Positions 1 to 7,112 of a DNA stretch of 31,405 nt are shown piece after piece. The translations under genes were made by a program, and so were the position numbers. The stretch lies in the NCBI GenBank assembly GCA_964571815.1, contig CAZNDN010000035.1, forward strand, positions 1 to 31,405, given 5' to 3'. A model generated the notes under the pieces. That model searched no databases. It worked only from the letters and a program-made list of their open reading frames with translations, and had not been told where the DNA came from. Numbering within the stretch: position 1 is the stretch's first letter; each line of letters starts with the position of its first letter. The DNA is from CAZNDN01 sp964571815. Lineage in GTDB: Bacteria > Fibrobacterota > Chitinivibrionia > Chitinivibrionales > WJKA01.

Positions 1-424
1 GAAAAGGAGCGCACAAAAGACCTGTCGTTATAGCCAGAACTCGGTACTCTCAAGTTAGGATTGTATGAGCCGAGCGCAAACGGGGAACAGCCTGCGTTTC
101 CGCATACCGGCGGCTGCACCTCGCGGCGTTCCCCCACCGGACGGCGCGGAAAGGTCGACCGCGGCCCTTCCATTCCCCGATGAAGAATCCGAGGCGGAAG
201 AGGCATCCGGGTCGCAGTCGGTTTTCTTGCCTGCGATTTCCTCCAAGAGTATTTTACTCCCCGTTATAGAGCGAAAAATCTGGACCTGTCCTGCTGCACC
301 CACGTTCTTCGTTCGCAACGCTTTCGGCGCCGGCAATTGTGCACCTTTCGTTGCGTGGCGCCGGTTTCTTTCCGATCCGGTCTCAGTACTTGCGATGTGA
401 GGCAGGACGAGGAAGGTGTAGGGC
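1..424. other. Upstream stretch with no supported gene
   Basis: I support no gene here. Open frames exist on both strands, but their translations are rich in Arg, Pro, Ser and Ala, lack domain character and look like out-of-frame GC-rich DNA. The only signals are a possible promoter around 227-255 and a purine-rich ribosome-binding site at 409-416. The stretch probably serves as the 5' region of the lipoprotein-receptor-TonB operon. I do not recognise a riboswitch in it. Confidence 0.5.
227..255 (+). promoter_or_regulatory. Possible sigma-70-type promoter of the uptake operon
   Basis: TTGCCT (227-232) is followed after 17 nt by TATTTT (250-255). The -10 lies inside a short inverted repeat, GAGTA-TTT-TACTC (247-259), which could be an operator. 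Transcription would begin near 262 and leave a leader of about 160 nt before the lipoprotein gene. Both hexamers are imperfect, so this rests on spacing and local AT content alone. Confidence 0.3.
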
Positions 425-1327
425 TTGATACAACGAATGTTTTTGCCGTTTCCCGACACCGGGCGGAAACCGAATCGACCGGGACATCGTCCCCGGCGGC
501 CGGTGCAGGGCATTGTTCGCTGCGGTCTCTGTGCCCTTCTTCTCGCGGAAATGCTCCTGAGCGGCTGCTTCGTTGCTTCGCAATCCTTCAACCACGGAAA
601 GGTGCTGAAGCCGGGCGAAGGAATGCTGACCATCGGTCTGGGAAGAAGACGGTACCACGAGGTTGACGGGTACTGGGATTCCGAGCATAACGCAGTATTC
701 GACACCGTGTCGACGGAGCCCCTGGTAGTCGATACCGATTACATCTGGTCCGAGCATTTCGTGCATACCGACACATCGATGAGTGCCGAACTGTGCGGTT
801 CCTTCAATTACCGCCTTGGATTCCTCGACCGGCATCCCTTTGGGAAAGGCACCGAGCTGGGATTCCACGTCGAGATCCCCACGCAAAGCTACCACTTCTA
901 CGGACTGCCTTTGCTGGAATTCGAAGCACGATGCGGGCTGAAGGGGTCCGTGCTCTTCGACGGCGTCTTTCACCACAACGTATCGGCCGGCTGGACCGTC
1001 GGGGGATGGGTGGACAACGGCTGGTTTGCCGGTTACACGGCCTCGGTGGAACGCACGCACTTCATCTCCTACCTCACCACTCGACTGCAGCTTCAGGCAA
1101 CGGATTTTACCAGGGATCAAATGAGCGGTTTCGACGACTTTCTCGGTCGACACGACCGCACCTGGAATATCCGACACGCCGCGGGCGTCTCGCTGGAACT
1201 GCCGCGGCTGGTTGTACTGCCCGACTACATCACCCCCGAAATCTCGGTCGTGTATCCCCACTACTCCGCACTTCGTCACGCGGGGGTGGCGTTTCACGTC
1301 GGTTTCCGCTGGCTCAACGGACTTTAG
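425..1327 (+). CDS. Outer-membrane lipoprotein of the TonB uptake locus
   Basis: This 300-residue protein has a hydrophobic segment ending in the lipobox LLSGC (Cys48), so it is probably a lipoprotein. The rest alternates polar and aromatic residues in a beta-rich pattern (for example SWTVGG-like and GYTAS-like strands), which would suit a periplasmic or outer-membrane beta-sheet fold. I do not recognise the family. The TTG start at 425 has GAGGAAGG 8 nt upstream. An ATG at 437 is in frame, and a GTG at 503 would give a more usual 21-residue signal peptide, so the start is uncertain. It ends 8 bp before the TonB-dependent receptor gene and is surely co-transcribed with it. Inferred role: partner of that receptor in ligand capture or barrel stability. 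Confidence 0.7.
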   Translation: MIQRMFLPFPDTGRKPNRPGHRPRRPVQGIVRCGLCALLLAEMLLSGCFVASQSFNHGKVLKPGEGMLTIGLGRRRYHEVDGYWDSEHNAVFDTVSTEPLVVDTDYIWSEHFVHTDTSMSAELCGSFNYRLGFLDRHPFGKGTELGFHVEIPTQSYHFYGLPLLEFEARCGLKGSVLFDGVFHHNVSAGWTVGGWVDNGWFAGYTASVERTHFISYLTTRLQLQATDFTRDQMSGFDDFLGRHDRTWNIRHAAGVSLELPRLVVLPDYITPEISVVYPHYSALRHAGVAFHVGFRWLNGL

Positions 1328-1335
1328 GATCGCGC

Positions 1336-4300
1336 ATGCACGTGATACTGAAAACCACCATGGTGACGGCTGCGCTGCTGCGCGTTGTTCCCGCCGCGCC
1401 GTCGGGGCCGGACAGCACCGAAACGGTCCCGCAGAGCGTTTCGCGGCCTGCCGGCTCGATGGCCGATTCGACCGTGGGTTCCGATAAGAATCCGGTGGCG
1501 TCTGCGCCCTTGGGAACGATCCGCATCGAAGGGATTGTCGTTGATGAAAGCACGGGGGAGTACCCCCGAGGCGACTCGATTGCCGTGACCATCGGCCTCC
1601 ACAGTGCCGTACCCGACTCGGAAGGATCGTTCGGATTCTCCCTTCCCCCCGCCGAGTACTACGTCGTTGAAGTCACCTCACAAGATTACGCTCCCCTGCG
1701 GAAGACCGTAGTTACCGAGGAGTCGCGGGACAACTACTTTGTCTCCTGCGTGCTGGAAAAGGCCGATCCCCGGGAAGTCACTGCCGAACCCGTGCCCGTA
1801 CTCCGGGATTCTGCGTCGGGCCCGCCGTGGACCCTCACCGGCAACGTGATCGATTCCCGCCTGGACCTGGCGGTCGAGTCCGACAGCGCCGTGGTAATAG
1901 TCGACAGCCGCGATACACTGACGGTCTCCGACGAGGGAACGTTCGTGTACGAAACACACTATCCGGGAATCCACACGCTGCATCTGGTGGTACCCGGCTA
2001 CCACGAAGTGCACCAAACAGTGGAACTCACCGCCGAAGACAGACAGCCGTATGTGGTGATTACAACGACCGGCCTTGAGCACGAAGTGACCCGGCGGGTC
2101 ATTATCGTCTCGGCAAAGCGACAGCCGTTGCACGCGACCGCAGAGGTCTCGAAGACCAAAATCACCCGCAAGGAACTCAAACGCACGGCAGCGACACTCA
2201 GTGACCCGGTCCGTACCCTGCACACGCTTCCGGGGGTGGCCTCCGAAAGCGACGCATCGGCCAGGCCGATCGTTCGCGGCGGCGATGTGCTCGAGTCGCG
2301 CGTGTTCCTCGACGGAATCAGCCTCATTCAGCCGTACCATTTCGGCGGCATGCGCTCCATGTTCAACCAGCAGACCATGGACAATCTCACCATCTACAAG
2401 TCAGGGTTCCCGGCCCGTTTCCACAATGCGCAGTCGGCGCTGGTAATTGCGGAAAGCAGGAATCCCACCGATGAAGACCTCGCGCTGGAGCTGGACCTGA
2501 ATCCCCTCCAGTACGCCGGCTACCTCGGCATACCCCTGCGTGAGAAGACGGTCGGGATCGCGGCCACCGCCCAGGGATCCTACTACGATTTCATGATCAA
2601 GAGAATCGGAGACCTGATCGTCTCGGGGACCGGCGATGAAGAGACGAAGCAGGCATTTGACGCCTACAAGAAGCAGACAAACCTCCCCGATTACCAGGAT
2701 TTCGGTTGCGGAGTCCACTTCACACCCAACGACCGGTTTCGCTTCTCCATCAACGAGTCGTTCAACACCGACCGGTTCAGGTTCACCGAAGCTCACCGGC
2801 GGGTCAAGTACTTCTATTTCGATCGAGACAGCCGGGGACGTCGATACGTCGATACGGTGATAGTACGGGAACAGGATCTCTTCGAGGACCCCGAATTCGA
2901 TTCGTTGTTTCAGTTCTTTCCCGGACGATCCTGGGACAGTCTCGACCATGGAACAAACGACCTGGCTGTAGACACCCTGATGTTCTACAGCTCCAACTAC
3001 AACATTCTCCGCGGCAACGCCCGCTACGTTCCGTCGTCGGAACATGTCTTCACGTTCTCGGGCGCCTGGCAACGACGGTGGTGGGATCTGAGATTCCCCG
3101 ACGCGGCTTCCTCCTACGTTGACTCGGCTCTCTTCGATGTAACCGTCAACGCTTTCAGCCTCAATACCCAGTGGCTCTATGCCGGAATCCCGGACCACCT
3201 GATCACTTCCGGTATCCAGGTTGATTATACGCGGGCCCGCTACGATGTGTTTCTGGTAAGGTTTCTGCACGAGATCATCACCACCGGAAGCACAAGTTTC
3301 GAGAACTTCTGGGGGCCCATCTCCGGCGACACGGCAATGGTATTAATCGATTCCGAAAATGATAACGATCTTCTCGGCGACCTGTTGCAGCGCCTTCTGG
3401 TTCGCTACCGGGGACGATCCTCTTACCCCTCCGCGGGCTTGTTCGTGCAGGACGAGTGGACGGTTTCGCCCCGGCTGACCGTCGACGCCGGGGCGCGAAT
3501 AGAGGTCACGGAAGCCGACACTTCGGTAACGGTGTCGCCCCGCGCGGCGGCGGAATACAAGCTGACCGACAAACACGAACTGATCGGCTCGGCGGGTCTG
3601 TACACCCAGAACAACTATCAGCCGGCAGCCGTAGCCCTTTCCCGGCACCTCAGTCCCGAGAAAGTCGTGCATGGAAGCGTGGGGTTGGAATCCGAACTCC
3701 TTCCCTGGCTCCGTCAGAAAACAGACCTGTACGGCAAATACTACTACGATCTACTCTCCGAAGTGATCGAACCCAGCCAAGGGCTCCACCCCGACAGCCT
3801 CGAGCGACGGATGCTGGAGACGGCAGAGGAGCTGTACGATTTGAGTGAATCGGATACCATACCCGAGGATATCGAAGAGCAGATCCTCCTCTCGGTGCTC
3901 ATGAACGAGGCCCTCTACGGTTCCTACTACACCAACAAGGGCAGAGGGTACGCGGCCGGACTCGAGTACTTCCTGCGGTTCGACCCGACCGACTTCTGGC
4001 ACGGCTGGCTCTCCGTAAGCTACGGCCGCTCGTTCAGACGACGGAAGCCCGGATGGCGGCTGCACGCCTTCCCCTTCGAACGCCCGCTTCTGATATCTTT
4101 TGTCAACTACTACCGGTTGCCCCGTCGCTACGAGCTGAGCGTGAAGTACCGCTTCATGTCGGGCATTCCCTATACCGCCGTCTCCTTCGGCCTCGTAACC
4201 AAAGTCGGCAATTTCAACGCAAGGCGTTACTATCCGTACCAGCGGCTCGATTTCAAGATCGCCAAAGGGTTCACGATCGGAGAGGCCAAATGCCATTTTT

Positions 4301-4431
4301 ACTACGAGATCTGGAATGCGTTGAATATACCCAACACATATCTGACCGACAGTAAAACACGGAAGATTAAGACAGCCGGCTTCAACCTCCCGTTCACGGC
4401 TCTCTTTGTCGGCCTGGACCTTGAACTGTAA
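1336..4431 (+). CDS. TonB-dependent outer-membrane receptor with two N-terminal carboxypeptidase-regulatory-like modules
   Basis: A 1031-residue receptor that would import a ligand across the outer membrane using TonB-transmitted energy. A weak signal-peptide-like N-terminus is followed by two beta-sandwich modules of the CarboxypepD_reg type (about residues 61-125 and 165-235). A plug domain (about 272-382) contains the characteristic DPVRTLHTLPGV and IVRGGDVLESRVFLDG stretches. The remainder is an aromatic-rich 22-strand-type barrel ending in FVGLDLEL. The ATG at 1336 is chosen because AGGA lies 7 nt upstream and the previous gene stops at 1327; the reading frame stays open further upstream but overlaps that gene. 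Receptors with such modules are common in Bacteroidetes and other FCB bacteria. The substrate cannot be read from the sequence. The genes for ExbB, ExbD and TonB follow at once. Confidence 0.9.
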   Translation: MHVILKTTMVTAALLRVVPAAPSGPDSTETVPQSVSRPAGSMADSTVGSDKNPVASAPLGTIRIEGIVVDESTGEYPRGDSIAVTIGLHSAVPDSEGSFGFSLPPAEYYVVEVTSQDYAPLRKTVVTEESRDNYFVSCVLEKADPREVTAEPVPVLRDSASGPPWTLTGNVIDSRLDLAVESDSAVVIVDSRDTLTVSDEGTFVYETHYPGIHTLHLVVPGYHEVHQTVELTAEDRQPYVVITTTGLEHEVTRRVIIVSAKRQPLHATAEVSKTKITRKELKRTAATLSDPVRTLHTLPGVASESDASARPIVRGGDVLESRVFLDGISLIQPYHFGGMRSMFNQQTMDNLTIYKSGFPARFHNAQSALVIAESRNPTDEDLALELDLNPLQYAGYLGIPLREKTVGIAATAQGSYYDFMIKRIGDLIVSGTGDEETKQAFDAYKKQTNLPDYQDFGCGVHFTPNDRFRFSINESFNTDRFRFTEAHRRVKYFYFDRDSRGRRYVDTVIVREQDLFEDPEFDSLFQFFPGRSWDSLDHGTNDLAVDTLMFYSSNYNILRGNARYVPSSEHVFTFSGAWQRRWWDLRFPDAASSYVDSALFDVTVNAFSLNTQWLYAGIPDHLITSGIQVDYTRARYDVFLVRFLHEIITTGSTSFENFWGPISGDTAMVLIDSENDNDLLGDLLQRLLVRYRGRSSYPSAGLFVQDEWTVSPRLTVDAGARIEVTEADTSVTVSPRAAAEYKLTDKHELIGSAGLYTQNNYQPAAVALSRHLSPEKVVHGSVGLESELLPWLRQKTDLYGKYYYDLLSEVIEPSQGLHPDSLERRMLETAEELYDLSESDTIPEDIEEQILLSVLMNEALYGSYYTNKGRGYAAGLEYFLRFDPTDFWHGWLSVSYGRSFRRRKPGWRLHAFPFERPLLISFVNYYRLPRRYELSVKYRFMSGIPYTAVSFGLVTKVGNFNARRYYPYQRLDFKIAKGFTIGEAKCHFYYEIWNALNIPNTYLTDSKTRKIKTAGFNLPFTALFVGLDLEL

Positions 4432-4440
4432 GGGGGATCG

Positions 4441-5058
4441 ATGGACGCCTTGTTTGACTATGTCTCCACGGGCGGATTGTTCATGTACCCGATTCTCATC
4501 GGTGCGCTCTGGGCCCTGACGCTTCTTGTGGAGCGTGTCATCTATTTCCTGCAGACCGCTTCGCTGCTGACCCGTCAACGGAAACGTTTCTTCACGCTGC
4601 TGGGCGCCGAGGGTCCCGAGAACGCCCGAAAGTACCTGGACGGGCAAAAGGGGGTCCTGAAAAACGCACTCGCCGCCGGCATGGCGGCCCGCACGCAACC
4701 CTCCGACCGAATCGAAGAAAAAATGGAGACCGTTCTGCTGCGCGACCTGCCTTCCTGCGGCAAGTATCTCAATCTGCTGGCAACCCTGGGCACCATGATG
4801 CCGATGCTGGGGTTGCTCGGAACCGTCACGGGAATGATCGCTACCTTCAAGGTCATCGCACTCCACGGGACCGGCGATGCGCAGGCAATGGCCGACGGGA
4901 TCTCCGAAGCGCTGATCACGACCCAGGCCGGCTTGGTGGCCGCGTTGCCGATCGTGCTCGGCCACACACTGCTTTCCAACCGTCTGAAGAAGATAACCGA
5001 CACCGTCCGCGAATCATGCGCACTGCTGCTGGACTACCTGAAAGAGACCCATGCGTGA
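4441..5058 (+). CDS. exbB: ExbB/TolQ/MotA-family proton channel
   Basis: A 205-residue inner-membrane protein that with ExbD forms the proton-driven motor energising TonB. An N-terminal membrane segment is followed by the ERVIYFLQ stretch typical of ExbB. Two C-terminal membrane helices include GTMMPMLGLLGTVTGMIATF and the conserved SEALITTQAGLVAALP region, where the Thr and Ala residues line the channel. Length is usual for the shorter ExbB class. The ATG is preceded by AGGGGG at 5 nt. Its 3' end overlaps the exbD start by 8 bp, a sign of translational coupling. It could be TolQ by sequence class, but the receptor and TonB neighbours favour ExbB. Confidence 0.93.
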   Translation: MDALFDYVSTGGLFMYPILIGALWALTLLVERVIYFLQTASLLTRQRKRFFTLLGAEGPENARKYLDGQKGVLKNALAAGMAARTQPSDRIEEKMETVLLRDLPSCGKYLNLLATLGTMMPMLGLLGTVTGMIATFKVIALHGTGDAQAMADGISEALITTQAGLVAALPIVLGHTLLSNRLKKITDTVRESCALLLDYLKETHA

Positions 5059-5467
5059 CAAGGCCTTCACATCGTTTGAGCAATCGCTGAAGCGGACCGA
5101 GTTGTCCATGACGCCTATGATCGACATGGTGTTCATTCTCCTCATCTTCTTCGTAGTGACCACTACCTTCACCAAAGAAACCGGCATCAAGGTCGACAAA
5201 GCCAAGGCAACAACATCACAGATAATCAACAAGAACCTGTTCCTGATTGCCATAGATGTAAGTGGCAATTACTGGTACGACAAACAACGAAGGTCGCTGG
5301 AAGAAGCTGTTGCGCTGGCTGCCGAAGCACACGAATCGTCCGATGAAACGAAGATTGTCCTTATCCCCGATAAGGAGGGCAGGGTCGAGCCGCTCATCAC
5401 CATAATGGATCGCCTTCGCTCACGGAACATAACCAGATACTCTCTCGGAACCCGCATGAGCGAATAG
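5051..5467 (+). CDS. exbD: ExbD/TolR-family motor component
   Basis: A 138-residue protein with a short cytoplasmic N-terminus, one membrane helix and a periplasmic domain. The helix opens with MTPMIDMVFILLIFF. Asp25 in this stretch corresponds to the essential protonatable Asp25 of E. coli ExbD. The periplasmic part (about 45-138) has the expected small alpha/beta fold, including VLIPDKEGRVEPLITIMDRL. Translation is coupled to exbB through the 8-bp overlap. It pairs with ExbB and the TonB encoded about 110 bp downstream. Confidence 0.93.
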   Translation: MRDKAFTSFEQSLKRTELSMTPMIDMVFILLIFFVVTTTFTKETGIKVDKAKATTSQIINKNLFLIAIDVSGNYWYDKQRRSLEEAVALAAEAHESSDETKIVLIPDKEGRVEPLITIMDRLRSRNITRYSLGTRMSE

Positions 5468-5575
5468 TCCCGAAAGCGCCTCGATGGTTCGGGATGGTGC
5501 GCTCCGATAGGCGACAACGTGCCGTGCGGAAGGCCGGGTTCCGTCGCCAGGCACGTGTGCGAATCTCTACTTCCC

Positions 5576-6259
5576 ATGGCTACTCCACCCACAGACACCC
5601 CGCATGGATCGCCGCTCCTGCTCCCGGATTCCTCTCCCCCGGCTTCGCACACGCGGTGGATTGCCTCACTGCTGGTGGCCACTGCGGCCATGGCCGTATT
5701 TCTCAGGCTCGCCGTCACCACGGAAACCGAAGTCAAACCTGCGACCCAACCTTTCATGGAACTGGAGTACCTGGTTCTTCGTCCGAAGCCGAGAACTCAA
5801 CCCGGGCCGCCGCCCGAGCCACCCCCTCCGAAGGTCGAAGAGAAAGTCGAGCAGCAACAGCAGCCCGTGGCCGAAGCTCCGGTGGCGCCCACTGAGGTTG
5901 CCGCGGGACCGGCCGATGTAGTCGGTACGCCGAAACCGACCCGGAGGAAATCCGAGCCCGTGCGCGTGCAGTCCGCCCTCGATCTGGACAACACCGACTT
6001 CCAGCCGATTTACAATCCCCGGCCCGACTATCCGGCAGTTGCCCTCAAAGCCGGTATTCAGGGATATGTCGACGTCGATCTTGTCGTGAGCGAAGCCGGC
6101 CGCGTGGAGCGTTTCTCGATTGTCATCATTTCCGGCCACCCCTCCTTCGGGCTCGAGACGGCAAAGGTCCTTCCGAAATGGCGGTTTCCGCCGCCCCGGA
6201 AGCAGGGCCGGAAGACCAGGGTGAAATATCGCTATCGTGTCAATTTCCGTCTGGACTAG
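5576..6259 (+). CDS. tonB: TonB energy-transducing protein
   Basis: A 227-residue TonB. It has a cytoplasmic N-terminus, a single membrane anchor (about residues 28-46), a Pro/Glu/Gln-rich periplasm-spanning linker (about 69-130, including PPPEPPPPKVEEK) and a C-terminal TonB domain (about 146-227). The domain shows the family pattern YNPRPDYPAVALKAGIQGYV and DLVVSEAGRVE and ends in a basic beta-strand. I chose the ATG at 5576 because the membrane anchor follows normally; an in-frame GTG at 5519 would add 19 residues without clear purpose. It completes a self-contained receptor-ExbB-ExbD-TonB locus, which suggests a TonB dedicated to this receptor. Confidence 0.93.
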   Translation: MATPPTDTPHGSPLLLPDSSPPASHTRWIASLLVATAAMAVFLRLAVTTETEVKPATQPFMELEYLVLRPKPRTQPGPPPEPPPPKVEEKVEQQQQPVAEAPVAPTEVAAGPADVVGTPKPTRRKSEPVRVQSALDLDNTDFQPIYNPRPDYPAVALKAGIQGYVDVDLVVSEAGRVERFSIVIISGHPSFGLETAKVLPKWRFPPPRKQGRKTRVKYRYRVNFRLD

Positions 6260-6317
6260 GCAGTGGGCGTCGCGCAGACAGCAAACCCGCCGGCTCAGTC
6301 CCGGGCGCGGATTGCCT

Positions 6318-6342
6318 GCCGCACCCATTCGGCCGATGCGGC
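6318..6342. terminator. Hairpin between convergent tonB and gloB
   Basis: GCCGCA (6318-6323) can pair with TGCGGC (6337-6342) around a 13-nt loop in the gap between two convergent genes. There is no U-tract on either strand, so it is only a weak candidate for a bidirectional terminator. Confidence 0.25.
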
Positions 6343-6365
6343 ACGGTTCCGGCGGCAAATCTCGA

Positions 6366-7085
6366 TCACCACCGGTCCTTGCGCCGCCGCAGCGCGGCAA
6401 ACTCATCGGGCGAGGCAGCCCGCATGAACAGGTTCGTCTCCTTTTCGAGACCGATGGTCGACGGTACGGTGGTTCCCTCCGTGCGAAGGCGCTGCCGAAG
6501 CTCCTCGGCACGGTCGATCAGGACCGGGTTGTTCTTGTCCTCTGAGAGAAGGAAGTCGTAGTTCTCCGAAGTGTACTCGTGTCCCGGGTACACCAGGGTG
6601 TCATCGGGCAGTTGCTTCAGCCGGTTCATCGACTCCCACAGATCCGATGCCGAGCCTCCCAGCAGCCTCCCGCAGCCGCCGATAAACAGAGTGTCGCCCG
6701 TGAACACGACACCGGGTGTGCCCGGAAGAAAGTAGCAGAGGCTGTCACGCGTGTGACCCGGGGTGGCCAGGACCACGAACCGCGACGAGCCGAACGGTAT
6801 CCTCTCGCCGTCCGCCACGACGCGGCCCCTGCCCGGAATCGTGTCGCCGGCCCCGAGCGCCGGGCAACCGAACGTGCGGCTCAACGATTCGTTGCCGCCG
6901 GTGTGGTCAAAGTGGCCGTGCGTAGTGAGAATGAACCTGAGTTTCAAGCCCTGTCGATTTACTAGTTTTTCAACCGGCGCCGCCGATGTAGGATCGATCA
7001 CACAAGCCTCGCGATCGTCACGGACCACGTACAGGTAATTGTCCCGCAGCGGAAGAGGGATTACGGTCGGACCGATCCGCGGCAT
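6366..7085 (-). CDS. gloB: Hydroxyacylglutathione hydrolase (glyoxalase II), metallo-beta-lactamase fold
   Basis: A 239-residue metallo-hydrolase, close to the usual glyoxalase II length. It would hydrolyse S-lactoylglutathione or a related thioester in the cytoplasm. Seen directly: THGHFDH at 55-61 (His56, His58, Asp60, His61), His111 in ATPGHT, Asp131 in FTGDTLFIGGCGR, and His169 in YPGHEYT. Together these give the full binuclear metal site. The C-terminal PSTIGLEKETNLFMR is the glyoxalase II substrate-binding tail, which argues against other members of the fold. Start: the ATG at 7085 has GGAGG 6 nt upstream, whereas another ATG 5 nt earlier is out of frame. It diverges from the RLP-cupin gene with a 27-bp gap. 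It implies glutathione or a similar thiol in this organism. Confidence 0.88.
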   Translation of the reverse strand: MPRIGPTVIPLPLRDNYLYVVRDDREACVIDPTSAAPVEKLVNRQGLKLRFILTTHGHFDHTGGNESLSRTFGCPALGAGDTIPGRGRVVADGERIPFGSSRFVVLATPGHTRDSLCYFLPGTPGVVFTGDTLFIGGCGRLLGGSASDLWESMNRLKQLPDDTLVYPGHEYTSENYDFLLSEDKNNPVLIDRAEELRQRLRTEGTTVPSTIGLEKETNLFMRAASPDEFAALRRRKDRW

Positions 7086-7112
7086 ATCATACCTCCGGGA
7101 AAAGGAAAACCC

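Noticed and set aside
65..400. Plus-strand open frame of 111 codons upstream of the lipoprotein gene
   Set aside because: No ribosome-binding site, no recognisable domain, and composition typical of out-of-frame GC-rich DNA.
55..705. Long minus-strand open frame overlapping the lipoprotein gene start
   Set aside because: Its product is low-complexity Ser/Arg/Pro-rich, has no motif and overlaps a gene with a signal peptide, lipobox and good operon context.
793..1335. In-frame N-terminal extension of the TonB-dependent receptor
   Set aside because: It lies wholly inside the lipoprotein gene in another frame, is Arg-rich and lacks export character. The ATG at 1336 has a suitable ribosome-binding site.
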